Below, one piece after another: positions 6,867 to 15,315 of a stretch of 64,000 nt of DNA. The stretch covers positions 1 to 64,000 of the forward strand of contig NZ_AZQN01000008.1 of the NCBI RefSeq assembly GCF_000566685.1, in the 5' to 3' direction. Every line of letters begins with the position of its first letter. Position 1 is the first letter of the stretch. The translations under genes were made by a program, and so were the position numbers. The notes beneath the pieces are model-generated. The model was not told the DNA's origin. It ran no database searches and was given only the letters and a program-made list of their open reading frames with translations. This DNA is from Dyadobacter tibetensis Y620-1 (lineage in GTDB: Bacteria; Bacteroidota; Bacteroidia; Cytophagales; Spirosomataceae).

Positions 6867-7262
6867 ATGAAGAATTTCATTTTCCCACCCGTATTATTAG
6901 CTCTACTGACTTTTTCGGGTTGCGCTCCTAAAAAAGACGCGAATACCTTGATTCAGGCGCATAAGCTCCACCTTGAATCGATCGCCATAGCCCAGGAGCT
7001 AGAATCTACCTTCCAGACTCTTCAAAAAAGGAATCTACCTACAGCCCATCGCCAGAAAGTGGACAGCTTAAACCAGCTTCTTCATTTATGGGAAGCGTCC
7101 CTGATTGAAGTTTCTGGATTTGACCATGAGCATGAGGGAGCACACGAACATAAGCCAGCTCCGCAGATGACAGAAGAATCCATGCTCGAATATCAACTTC
7201 AGGCGAAACAGGCTATTCTGTTGATTCAAAAAGATCTGGAAGAATTTAGTCAACTTAAATAA
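6867..7262 (+). CDS. His-rich lipoprotein (putative metal-binding)
   Basis: A 131-residue lipoprotein from the ATG at 6867; this start gives a proper signal and the lipobox FSGC. An in-frame ATG 60 bases upstream would run through the operator and is rejected. The mature protein is helical and carries D-H-E-H-E-G-A-H-E-H (about residues 91-100), a cluster suited to binding zinc or another divalent metal at the cell surface or in the periplasm. It lies directly behind the 7-1-7 operator and 10 bases before the DUF3299-like gene, so the two form an operon. No named family is recognised. Confidence 0.75.
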   Translation: MKNFIFPPVLLALLTFSGCAPKKDANTLIQAHKLHLESIAIAQELESTFQTLQKRNLPTAHRQKVDSLNQLLHLWEASLIEVSGFDHEHEGAHEHKPAPQMTEESMLEYQLQAKQAILLIQKDLEEFSQLK

Positions 7263-7272
7263 TAGTAAGCAA

Positions 7273-7713
7273 ATGAAATCGCTGATAACAGCCTTCCTCA
7301 TCGGTAATGCCTTTTATTGGCAGGGTCTCAGCCTCCCCATGCTTATAGACTGGGATCGGCTGAAAGACGTAAGATTCGTGCGGAAACTTAATAAAGACGT
7401 CAATATGCATTTCTTATATCCAACCTTCGGACCGAAGGTTAATGCCTTGTCAGGAAAGGAAGTGCAAATTGAGGGATATATGATCCCGGTTGATACAGAG
7501 TATAATTTATATGTACTCTCGGCCTACCCTATGGCCATGTGCTTTTTTTGTGGAGGATCGGGACCAGAAACTATTATCGAGCTACAATTTAAAGACAAAA
7601 GACGCCGCTTTAAAACAGATGAGATAAAAACAATCCGTGGTAAACTCATTCTGAATGCCAGCAATATCGAGCATCTGAATTACATTCTCAAAGATGCGGT
7701 GGTTGAAAAATGA
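7273..7713 (+). CDS. DUF3299-like secreted protein
   Basis: A 146-residue protein with an N-terminal hydrophobic signal segment and a small beta-rich domain. The run VQIEGYMIPVD (about 55-65) and the later M-C-F-F-C-G-G-S-G-P-E-T motif (about 88-99) fit the DUF3299 plan, an OB-like fold in which metal or disulfide chemistry at the cysteines has been suspected. It follows the His-rich lipoprotein by 10 bases and precedes the ABC-2 permease region, so it probably belongs to the same metal-responsive group. Start chosen at the ATG preserving the signal segment. Confidence 0.7.
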   Translation: MKSLITAFLIGNAFYWQGLSLPMLIDWDRLKDVRFVRKLNKDVNMHFLYPTFGPKVNALSGKEVQIEGYMIPVDTEYNLYVLSAYPMAMCFFCGGSGPETIIELQFKDKRRRFKTDEIKTIRGKLILNASNIEHLNYILKDAVVEK

Positions 7714-7768
7714 AACCCATCCAATATCTCGATGGCCTCCATTTTGGAGAGGTTTCAATAACCTAAGC

Positions 7769-7820
7769 TATCACCAGTCTGAGAAGCAGGAGATCGCTCC
7801 CATTACTCAGGCTGGTGATA
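7769..7820. terminator. Long stem-loop after the DUF3299-like gene
   Basis: TATCACCAGTCTGAG (7769-7783) pairs with CTCAGGCTGGTGATA (7806-7820) with one mismatch, around a 22-base loop. There is no T-tract, so it may be a processing or stability stem rather than a classical terminator. Confidence 0.45.
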
Positions 7821-7870
7821 TTCCAGCATTTCTTTAGTCAATATGTCCAGCAAACCGGTCACGAATTTTG

Positions 7871-7924
7871 TGCATCATTGTTGCAATCTATTTTAATAAA
7901 TTCTTAAATTGCAACAATGTTGCA
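7871..7924 (+). promoter_or_regulatory. Tandem 7-1-7 operators upstream of the ABC operon
   Basis: Two further copies of the Fur-family-like palindrome: TGCATCA-T-TGTTGCA (7871-7885, one base off) and TGCAACA-A-TGTTGCA (7910-7924, perfect), spaced 39 bases centre to centre. They lie about 95-145 bases upstream of the first permease gene. A start-proximal Bacteroidota-type promoter may lie after the second copy (TTGAAATATGTGCCTTG region, about 7939-7955). Confidence 0.6.
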
Positions 7925-8017
7925 CAATCATAAATGTATTGAAATATGTGCCTTGTATTTTTCCATCTTTAATGCCTATGAGCACTCATTCTACCTACCT
8001 TAAATTTCTTTCCTAAG

Positions 8018-9457
8018 ATGAATACTAGATTAATTAAGATTATTGCCCGACAGGAATGGGCTGCCTTTTTCCGAGCCAGACTCCCCCTCGGCCTTTATGC
8101 AGTACTCTTATCTATGAGTATTTTAGCTATCTATATTGGATGGCAATATGTTAACAACTTCAACGAGCACCAGACCGAAGCCAAAGAAGAGGTCCACGAT
8201 CATTGGATGAAACAGCCAGACCGACATCCACATCGAGTAGCACATTATGGATACCTGGTTTTCAGAGAGAAATCGCCATTAAGTTTTTTCGATTTCGGAC
8301 TAGACAGTTATGTAGGAAATTCGGTTTTTCTGGAAGCACACCGGCAAAATACGATTAATATGAGTGAGGCAGGTTTCTCCAACGGAATGCTTCGTTTCGG
8401 AGAACTTAGCATGGCTGTGGTATTCCAACTGCTAGTACCTTTATTTATCATATTTATAGGCTTTCATACCATTGCTGGTTTAAAGGAGAACGGCCTACTC
8501 AAAATATTACTTTGTCAGAAAGCTACCTTTCGAGATGTTTTGTTAGGCAAAGCAGCGGGAATAACCTTACTAACCTGGTTTTTATTTTTGCCCTTACTCT
8601 TTTTGGGCTTATTGATAGGCACGGTGTCTCATTCTGCTGGGCTCTCTACGGATGAGCTAATACGTATGGGGTTGATCGTTCTATCATATGGAATTTATTT
8701 CCTGATTATATCCATGATTGTAGTAGCCGTTTCTGCTATTAGCACCAATGCCCGAAATGCATTAATGGCTTTGGTACTTATATGGATTCTGTTCTATGTT
8801 ATGGTACCGAAAAGTGCACAAAACCTGGGAAATACTATTTTTGTTGCTCCAGATAAAATAACCTTCGAGCAAGGAATAGAAAGTGATATTGCAAAAGTTG
8901 GCGATAGTCATAATCCCAACGATCCGCACTTTTCTGAACTTAAAGAATCCACTCTGAAGAGATATGGTGTCGATTCCATCCAGGCATTGCCCATTAACTA
9001 TGGAGCGCTGGTAATGCAGGAAGGAGAAAATATAAGCTCTGGGATCTTCGATAAACATTACAATCAACTCATTCAGATCTACAAATCGCAAAACTCAATA
9101 GCTTCCTTTCTCAGCTTTATCGACCCTTTCCTGGCTATTCGGAATATCTCCATGAATTTATCTGGTACCGATTTCGAAAGTTTTACAGAGTTCCAAAAAC
9201 AAACTGAAAGGTACAGATTCGAAAAAACACAAGCCCTTAACAAAATCCACCTTAACCAAATCAAATTCAAGGACGACAGTAAACAAAGGGTAAATGCTCA
9301 GAGTTTCCAGCAACAACCGGAATTTAAATTTCAACCTGTCCCCATTAAAATGAGCCTCCGGCATGGTGCAATGGGCATTTCCGCACTGTTCTTCTGGGTA
9401 CTTGCCAGTTTCACTCTATTAAGTTTTATTTCTAAAAAACGTCAGTTCCAGTTATGA
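8018..9457 (+). CDS. ABC-2 type permease, DUF3526-like (first)
   Basis: A 479-residue inner-membrane protein. One helix lies near residues 25-45, a long periplasmic segment follows with several His (for example KQPDRHPHRVAH near 66-77), then five helices between about 125 and 265, a second extracytoplasmic block, and a last helix near 455. This is the plan of ABC-2 permeases with a DUF3526-type domain. It overlaps the next permease by 4 bases (ATGA), showing translational coupling, and the ATPase follows. Together they form an ABC transporter with two different permease halves. The substrate is not known; the operators and receptor gene point to metal handling. Confidence 0.83.
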   Translation: MNTRLIKIIARQEWAAFFRARLPLGLYAVLLSMSILAIYIGWQYVNNFNEHQTEAKEEVHDHWMKQPDRHPHRVAHYGYLVFREKSPLSFFDFGLDSYVGNSVFLEAHRQNTINMSEAGFSNGMLRFGELSMAVVFQLLVPLFIIFIGFHTIAGLKENGLLKILLCQKATFRDVLLGKAAGITLLTWFLFLPLLFLGLLIGTVSHSAGLSTDELIRMGLIVLSYGIYFLIISMIVVAVSAISTNARNALMALVLIWILFYVMVPKSAQNLGNTIFVAPDKITFEQGIESDIAKVGDSHNPNDPHFSELKESTLKRYGVDSIQALPINYGALVMQEGENISSGIFDKHYNQLIQIYKSQNSIASFLSFIDPFLAIRNISMNLSGTDFESFTEFQKQTERYRFEKTQALNKIHLNQIKFKDDSKQRVNAQSFQQQPEFKFQPVPIKMSLRHGAMGISALFFWVLASFTLLSFISKKRQFQL

Positions 9458-10845
9458 AATCCCGTCAAAAAATACTGTTTTTGGAATGCAAAAATTTCCT
9501 CATAGGAAAAGCGGTTATTTTCAGTGCCATTTGTCTTCTATGCTTTGGAGTCTATGGGTTTTACCATGGAAAAACAATTATTGACCGACAACAAAAGACC
9601 ATTCTGTCTATATCTGATATTCAAAAAAAACATCTCGACCAGATCGCTTCTCATGGACGTGGCAAACCTGTAGGCACCACAGCCTATTATCCTTTTTTTT
9701 ATACGTTTAATCCCGCATCCCCTTGGGCTAAGTTCTCAATTGGCCAGAGAGATATTAATCCTTTTACACTGAAGGTTAAAATGCTGGCTATTGAAGGCCA
9801 ACTTTACGATGCTGAACTGACTAACCCCTTAACACTTCTGGTGGGCAATCTTGATGCTTCTTTTGTTTTTATTTTCCTTTTCCCTCTCCTGATTATTGCC
9901 CTTACTTATAACATGATCTCAGGAGAGCAGGAAAATGGTGTATGGAAAATTTTAAGAACCTCAACTACGAATATAAAGGCAGCGATTTTCTATAAACTGC
10001 TGGTCCGGTTCGCCTTCGTTTTAACCATGACCTTGTTGCTGTTTTTTTCGGGAATTTTGATTCTAGACCTTCCTTTAACTCAGCCTACTTTTCAATTAGG
10101 CCTGGTCTTGATGGTATATGTCATTTTCTGGTTTAGCTTATCGATCGTCATCGTTTCTTTGGGCAAGAGCACCTCATTTAATGCCACAACGATGGTTTCC
10201 ATTTGGATTTTTCTTTGCATTCTGTTCCCTGGCGTCGCTAATATCATTGTGAATAGGAACATACCCATACCAGAAGCAGCCGAAACGACAATTAAGCAAC
10301 GAGAAGGATATCATGAAAAATGGGATTTACCTAAAAAACCTACGATGGAGAAGTTTTACGCTGTGTACCCCCAATATAGGAAATATCCCATTCCTGAGGA
10401 CCAGTTTTCTCCTGGATGGTACTATGCCATGCAACTTGCAGGAGATTTAGAATCGGCAAACTCTTCAGAGGTATTATTTTCCAAACTCAATCAAAGGCAA
10501 GAATTTTCTGAACGGTTGGCTTATTTCAATCCGATACTGACTGCCCAGCAGCTGGTTAACAAAGTGGCTAACACCGACCTAAGCAACCATATTCGGTACT
10601 TAGAGTCGGTCAAATGGCACCATAAACAAATTAGAGAATATTTTTATCCATTCATCTTTGAAGTTACCCCCACTGAAGCGATGGATTGGTCTGGTTATCC
10701 CAAGTACCGACCGGTAACGTATTCGCAGGAGGTTTTATCCTCAGGTATCCTGGTTATTATAATCTGGATCGCCCTAGGCATGGCCCTCTCCATTATACTC
10801 TTTTATAAAAATTTCATTCAAATCAAAGACCCGCAAAATGCTTGA
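9454..10845 (+). CDS. ABC-2 type permease, DUF3526-like (second)
   Basis: A 463-residue partner of the preceding gene, with the same layout: a first helix at about 15-35, a long periplasmic loop, five helices between about 125 and 270, a second periplasmic block and a final helix near 435. It includes the family-typical GEQENGVWKIL (about 155-165), equivalent to the LKENGLLKIL segment of its partner. The two proteins are clearly paralogous and probably pair as a heterodimer. It overlaps the ATPase gene by 8 bases. Confidence 0.83.
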   Translation: MKSRQKILFLECKNFLIGKAVIFSAICLLCFGVYGFYHGKTIIDRQQKTILSISDIQKKHLDQIASHGRGKPVGTTAYYPFFYTFNPASPWAKFSIGQRDINPFTLKVKMLAIEGQLYDAELTNPLTLLVGNLDASFVFIFLFPLLIIALTYNMISGEQENGVWKILRTSTTNIKAAIFYKLLVRFAFVLTMTLLLFFSGILILDLPLTQPTFQLGLVLMVYVIFWFSLSIVIVSLGKSTSFNATTMVSIWIFLCILFPGVANIIVNRNIPIPEAAETTIKQREGYHEKWDLPKKPTMEKFYAVYPQYRKYPIPEDQFSPGWYYAMQLAGDLESANSSEVLFSKLNQRQEFSERLAYFNPILTAQQLVNKVANTDLSNHIRYLESVKWHHKQIREYFYPFIFEVTPTEAMDWSGYPKYRPVTYSQEVLSSGILVIIIWIALGMALSIILFYKNFIQIKDPQNA

Positions 10846-11533
10846 AGCTACAAATCTTACCAAAAGGTATGGCAACCATACCGCTCTGAATCAGCTGAAT
10901 CTGACCGTTGAGCCAGGAGAGATATTTGCCTTACTAGGCCAGAATGGTGCCGGCAAAACGACTACCATTAATCTGTTTCTGGGCTTTATAGAGCCTAGCG
11001 AAGGTATGGCACAAATCAATGGTGTTTCAGTCTCTGAAAATCCCGAGGAAATCAAGCAGTACCTGGCCTATATTCCTGAAACGGTAATGTTATATTCTAA
11101 CCTTACGGGTCTTGAAAACCTTGAATATTTCTCCTCTTTAGCAGGATTTGAATACTCCAAAACGGAGCTTGCAGAACTACTTTCCACAGCAGGTCTGCAG
11201 ACTCAGGCCTTTGACCTAAGGCTTGGAGGATATTCCAAGGGCATGAGGCAAAAAGTGGGAATCGCCATCGCAATCGCAAAAAAAGCGAAGGTACTGTTAC
11301 TGGACGAGCCCACAAGTGGCCTGGACCCTAAGGCATCTAACGAATTTTCAACTATCCTGAAAAGTCTTGCGGCTCGGGGCACGGCCATTCTCATGGCCAC
11401 ACACGACATCTTTAGGGCGAAAGAGGTAGCCACACGCATCGGCATCATGCGAGAAGGTTGTCTGCAATCCGTCGTCCGCGCTTCGGATATTTCTGCCAAT
11501 GAGCTAGAAGAACTTTATTTAAGGACCGTTTAA
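10838..11533 (+). CDS. ABC transporter ATP-binding protein
   Basis: A 231-residue ATPase with Walker A GQNGAGKTT (34-42), signature YSKGMRQ (132-138), Walker B VLLLDE (152-157) and a switch His in ATHD (about 189). The signature deviates from LSGGQ, as in many ABC-2 exporters and gliding-type ATPases. It energises the two DUF3526-like permeases encoded immediately upstream with overlapping starts. The next gene, a TonB receptor, follows after 30 bases and probably shares the transcript. Confidence 0.9.
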   Translation: MLEATNLTKRYGNHTALNQLNLTVEPGEIFALLGQNGAGKTTTINLFLGFIEPSEGMAQINGVSVSENPEEIKQYLAYIPETVMLYSNLTGLENLEYFSSLAGFEYSKTELAELLSTAGLQTQAFDLRLGGYSKGMRQKVGIAIAIAKKAKVLLLDEPTSGLDPKASNEFSTILKSLAARGTAILMATHDIFRAKEVATRIGIMREGCLQSVVRASDISANELEELYLRTV

Positions 11534-11563
11534 AGTACATATTATACCCTTTCACTTCAATTC

Positions 11564-14014
11564 ATGAAATTTATTTTTATATTTCTACTCTGCCTGCATG
11601 CCTTTCATTTACAGGCTCAAATAGTATCGGGCAGAGTATCAGATGCCCACACGGGAGCTAATATTCCCGGAGCAACCATAAGACTTTTAAACGATAATAC
11701 AGGCCTGATCACCGATGAGGAAGGTAAGTTTTCTATCGAAGGGAATGGACCCCTGGAAGTTTCATTTTTAGGATATAAAAAATTACGGATTAATCAGACA
11801 CAACCCAATATGGAAATCGCACTGATCTCCGAAACCAATCAGCTACAGACGGTAGAGGTTCTGGGGCGTGTAAATAGGGACTATAACAGCGATTACTCCT
11901 TTTCGGCCACCAGAATCTCGGCCCTCAATAAGGATATTCCACAGTCAATCTCGACGATCACCAAAGAGCTTATGGCGGACAGACAGGCCTTTCACCTTGG
12001 GGATGCGGTAAAGATTGCCAGCGGCGTAATCCCTTCCAGCTATTATAATCAATATACCATTCGCGGCATTAGTCAGAATGAAGAAGGACAGATAATTAAC
12101 GGTATGCGTACCAGGCAATACTATTTTCTTCAACCCCTGACCTCAAATATAGAACGAGTAGAGGTAATCAAAGGTCCCGCCAGTGCTACTTTTTCCTCTG
12201 TGGATCCAGGAGGAAGTATTAATTTAGTTACCAAAAAACCCCTGGCCACCAACAGAAATGAAGTCACGCTGAGTGCAGGGAGCTTCAGTACCTTCCGTGC
12301 AGCCCTCGATATTACGGGACCGTTGAATGAATCTAAAACGCTCCTATATAGGCTCAACGCAGCATTCCAGGAAGGCCGCTCTTTCCGAGATCTCGTTCGT
12401 AATAAGTCACTTCTGATCTCCCCATCGATCAGCTACCTCCCAACAGACAAAACGGCCATTAATGCGGAGCTGATCTTTAGCAATGACAACGGAAATCTAG
12501 ACCGTGGGCAACCTATTTTTGGGGCGGTAGCCGGCAAAACGGCATTAAACAGCACGCCAAAGGGCCTTAACCTTGGTGCGCCTAACGATTTTTTCAAATC
12601 CAAACAGCTGATCCTGATGAGCAATCTGACGCATAAATTTTCATCTCAGATTGGTTTCAATGCCTCGTATATGAAACAGTCGTGGACAGAAGATCTACAG
12701 GAACACCGGACTACGAACGGCTTTGCCCCTGATATCACTAACCAGCCGGTAAGAAGCCTTGCCGCCATGCAGTTCGTCCAACGGCAGCAATATTGGAATG
12801 TCGATAACCTGAATGCCTACTTCAATTTTAATTTCACTACCGGTTCGGTCGGCCATAAGGTGTTGGTTGGGTATGATTTGAGCTATTGGCATAAACATAA
12901 AGGCGGAGGACAAAATGCGGCCCGGGGATTTCTGCTAAAAGACGGCACTGTAGCGAGTTCATTCATTTTGGACAAGGCGGATAACTACCAAACCATAACC
13001 ATTGGCAACCAAACACTTCCCCGACCTAATGTACACTATTTCGATTTGCAAAACCCGCAGTATACCCTTAGAAATGCCGAAGACTATATTCTGAATGTAC
13101 GTACGGCTTTGCCTTCTGCGTTAACAACCACCCATGCGATCTACCTTCAGGAGCAGCTGCAATGGAAGAAATTCACTTTACTGCTTAGCCTTAGAAACGA
13201 TTGGTTTAAAGACATTACCAATTACCAGGCACCGGGCACGCTAACCGTACACAAGACGGCTCTTTTACCACGGGTTGGCTTGACTTATGCTCTAAATAAA
13301 GCCATGAATATATACGGGACATATCTGGAAGGGTTTCAACCCCAGTCCAATACTGTTACACTGATGCCCCAAACGGGAGCACTACCATCGGGTAGCCAAT
13401 TTGATCCCTTGACCAGCAGTCTTAAAGAAGTGGGAATGAAAGTCGAATTATTTCAAGGCCAGATCCATATGAATATGGCTATGTATGAAATCGATCAAAA
13501 AAATATTCTTATGAATGCCAACGATTCGACTAACCCTGACCTACTCGTAACGAGAGGGAGTGAGCGCAGCAGGGGCATTGAGTGGGATCTAGCTGGCTAT
13601 ATCACTCCCGACTGGCAAATTAATGCCTCGTATAGCTTCATCGACGCAGTCATCCTTAACGACGCCAATGAAGATCTGATCGGAGAAAGAAAACAAAATA
13701 CGCCCAAGCACAGCGCAAATCTATGGACCCGCTATAATTTTGCTGCATCCTCGGCATTGAAAGATCTGGGCATCGGCATTGGTATACAGCATCAGGGCAA
13801 CAAACTTCCCTGGTTTGACCGTAGCTTCACCATTCCGGCCTTTACCATCTTCGATGCGGCCCTGTATTATCATCCCGGTAAAAGCAACATTCAAATCGCA
13901 GTGAATGCCGGTAATCTATTCGACAAAAACTACTGGCTGGGGGCACAAAATTACCTGAGGCTGTTCCCGGGGGCGCCTAGAAACGGTAGACTTACCATCA
14001 GTTATATTTTCTAA
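11564..14014 (+). CDS. TonB-dependent receptor (siderophore/metal type)
   Basis: An 816-residue outer-membrane receptor with a signal peptide ending near LQAQ (about 19). It has a carboxypeptidase-regulatory-like domain (about 20-95), a plug domain starting near 115 (DIPQSISTITKELM), and the plug end GGSINLVTKKP around 218-228. A 22-strand barrel follows, ending in the C-terminal aromatic residue (SYIF). The plug and barrel resemble the FhuE/ferric-siderophore group rather than SusC. It is the last gene of the ABC-2 operon, so it likely imports the ligand tied to that system. A substrate such as a zincophore or siderophore is inferred only. Confidence 0.88.
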   Translation: MKFIFIFLLCLHAFHLQAQIVSGRVSDAHTGANIPGATIRLLNDNTGLITDEEGKFSIEGNGPLEVSFLGYKKLRINQTQPNMEIALISETNQLQTVEVLGRVNRDYNSDYSFSATRISALNKDIPQSISTITKELMADRQAFHLGDAVKIASGVIPSSYYNQYTIRGISQNEEGQIINGMRTRQYYFLQPLTSNIERVEVIKGPASATFSSVDPGGSINLVTKKPLATNRNEVTLSAGSFSTFRAALDITGPLNESKTLLYRLNAAFQEGRSFRDLVRNKSLLISPSISYLPTDKTAINAELIFSNDNGNLDRGQPIFGAVAGKTALNSTPKGLNLGAPNDFFKSKQLILMSNLTHKFSSQIGFNASYMKQSWTEDLQEHRTTNGFAPDITNQPVRSLAAMQFVQRQQYWNVDNLNAYFNFNFTTGSVGHKVLVGYDLSYWHKHKGGGQNAARGFLLKDGTVASSFILDKADNYQTITIGNQTLPRPNVHYFDLQNPQYTLRNAEDYILNVRTALPSALTTTHAIYLQEQLQWKKFTLLLSLRNDWFKDITNYQAPGTLTVHKTALLPRVGLTYALNKAMNIYGTYLEGFQPQSNTVTLMPQTGALPSGSQFDPLTSSLKEVGMKVELFQGQIHMNMAMYEIDQKNILMNANDSTNPDLLVTRGSERSRGIEWDLAGYITPDWQINASYSFIDAVILNDANEDLIGERKQNTPKHSANLWTRYNFAASSALKDLGIGIGIQHQGNKLPWFDRSFTIPAFTIFDAALYYHPGKSNIQIAVNAGNLFDKNYWLGAQNYLRLFPGAPRNGRLTISYIF

Positions 14015-14044
14015 ATATTTACATTTTCATCAGCTTCTAGAAAA

Positions 14045-14091
14045 CAAAACTTCCCCCTCGAAACCATAATAGTAAGAAGTGGGAAGTTTTG
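14045..14091. terminator. Bidirectional terminator between convergent genes
   Basis: A perfect 11-bp stem CAAAACTTCCC (14045-14055) / GGGAAGTTTTG (14081-14091), with A-rich and T-rich flanks on both sides. It sits between the convergent receptor gene (+) and PepSY gene (-). Confidence 0.7.
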
Positions 14092-14129
14092 TTATTCCTT
14101 TCAACCCATGTAGAAGAGGTTAGGCCTGT

Positions 14130-15284
14130 TTACCTACTGATACTCTCTGCTTTGGAAGCCTGCTTGAACTGAACCGGTGAAAATGATTTCTTCCTACGTC
14201 GCCACCAGAGCATAAAGCCGGTAATCGACAAGAGACCAGGGGTAAGCCCTATGAATACATAAAGTATTTTAATAGGTAGTCCTCCGAAATTTCCAATATG
14301 CAAGGGAAGGAATGTCGACACCAATCGATCGGAAAATGGCTTTTCACTTAGACGGCTAATTTGAAATATCTCACCGTTCTGTTGATCCACCTTTACGGAA
14401 CTGCCCGCTCCACATAATTTCCATTGCCCGATTTCATAGCCCCTTACTTCAAATTTACGACCAGGCTGGGTGGGCAGATATACATAAGAAGGCTCCAAAT
14501 CGGGCATGGCCTGCAAAGCCTGGTGGTACATCCTGTCCGGTGAAATGGCCATTGGGGTATTAGGCTTTGTCGTTACCATTTCTTTTTCCCATGATTTACT
14601 GTCCAAGGCAAATAGGTTAAACCAAAAACCCGTAAAAAAAATCACCGCATTGAGTAGCAGGGTCCATACACCCACAATACGGTGTAGGTCGGAGGTAATG
14701 GTCCGCCAGTTTTTTCTATTCAGCCTCAGGCGAAAGCTCAAAACTTTCCAGATCATCTTCCGGTAGACTACCGCCCCCGTAATTAATGACAGGAGCATGG
14801 TCAGGCCAAAAATGGCAGTCAGTGCCGCTCCGGGTATGCCCAGCTGAAAACTAAAATGAAACTGGAACAGCCACTCAATAAAGCTAGGAGTAAACTGGCT
14901 TGAGGGACCTTCCCGCAGAATGACTCCCCTGTATGGGTCGAAGGATATTAAGGCTAGATCGTAGGTCATTAAACGGGCATCATTATAATAGATCCTAAAA
15001 TTATAAGCCTCTTCGGGTCCTGCCTGGGGATTTACCCAGGCAATACCATCCAGATTGGGATAACGGCTGACGATAGTATCGTAGCATTTTTTCAAAGTCC
15101 CTTGCTCTCTCCCATTATCAAGAGGGGAAATCTTTAATAAATCATGATTAAAGAACTCATCCAGTTCGGTTTTGAATACCAGGACAGAACCACTCAATCC
15201 CAGCAAAAACAAAAAAATGCCCGTAAATAGACCTAGCCAGCTATGCCACTTAAATATTCGTCTGGTCATTGATGCACTTTTCAT
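14130..15284 (-). CDS. PepSY-associated TM domain protein
   Basis: A 384-residue inner-membrane protein with four helices: about 15-38 after an RRIFKWHSWLGL start, about 150-175, about 200-225 and about 338-358. Two periplasmic PepSY-like segments lie between them. His residues in the membrane flanks (KWHSWLG, DLHRIVG) are typical of the family, which is linked to ferric-siderophore reduction at the inner membrane. It lies 31 bases downstream of a siderophore-type TonB receptor on the same strand, the usual pairing. It probably reduces the imported ferric complex; this is inference from family context. Confidence 0.86.
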   Translation of the reverse strand: MKSASMTRRIFKWHSWLGLFTGIFLFLLGLSGSVLVFKTELDEFFNHDLLKISPLDNGREQGTLKKCYDTIVSRYPNLDGIAWVNPQAGPEEAYNFRIYYNDARLMTYDLALISFDPYRGVILREGPSSQFTPSFIEWLFQFHFSFQLGIPGAALTAIFGLTMLLSLITGAVVYRKMIWKVLSFRLRLNRKNWRTITSDLHRIVGVWTLLLNAVIFFTGFWFNLFALDSKSWEKEMVTTKPNTPMAISPDRMYHQALQAMPDLEPSYVYLPTQPGRKFEVRGYEIGQWKLCGAGSSVKVDQQNGEIFQISRLSEKPFSDRLVSTFLPLHIGNFGGLPIKILYVFIGLTPGLLSITGFMLWWRRRKKSFSPVQFKQASKAESISR

Positions 15285-15315
15285 AAAGCGTTCAGATTTA
15301 AAAATAAATTAGGGA

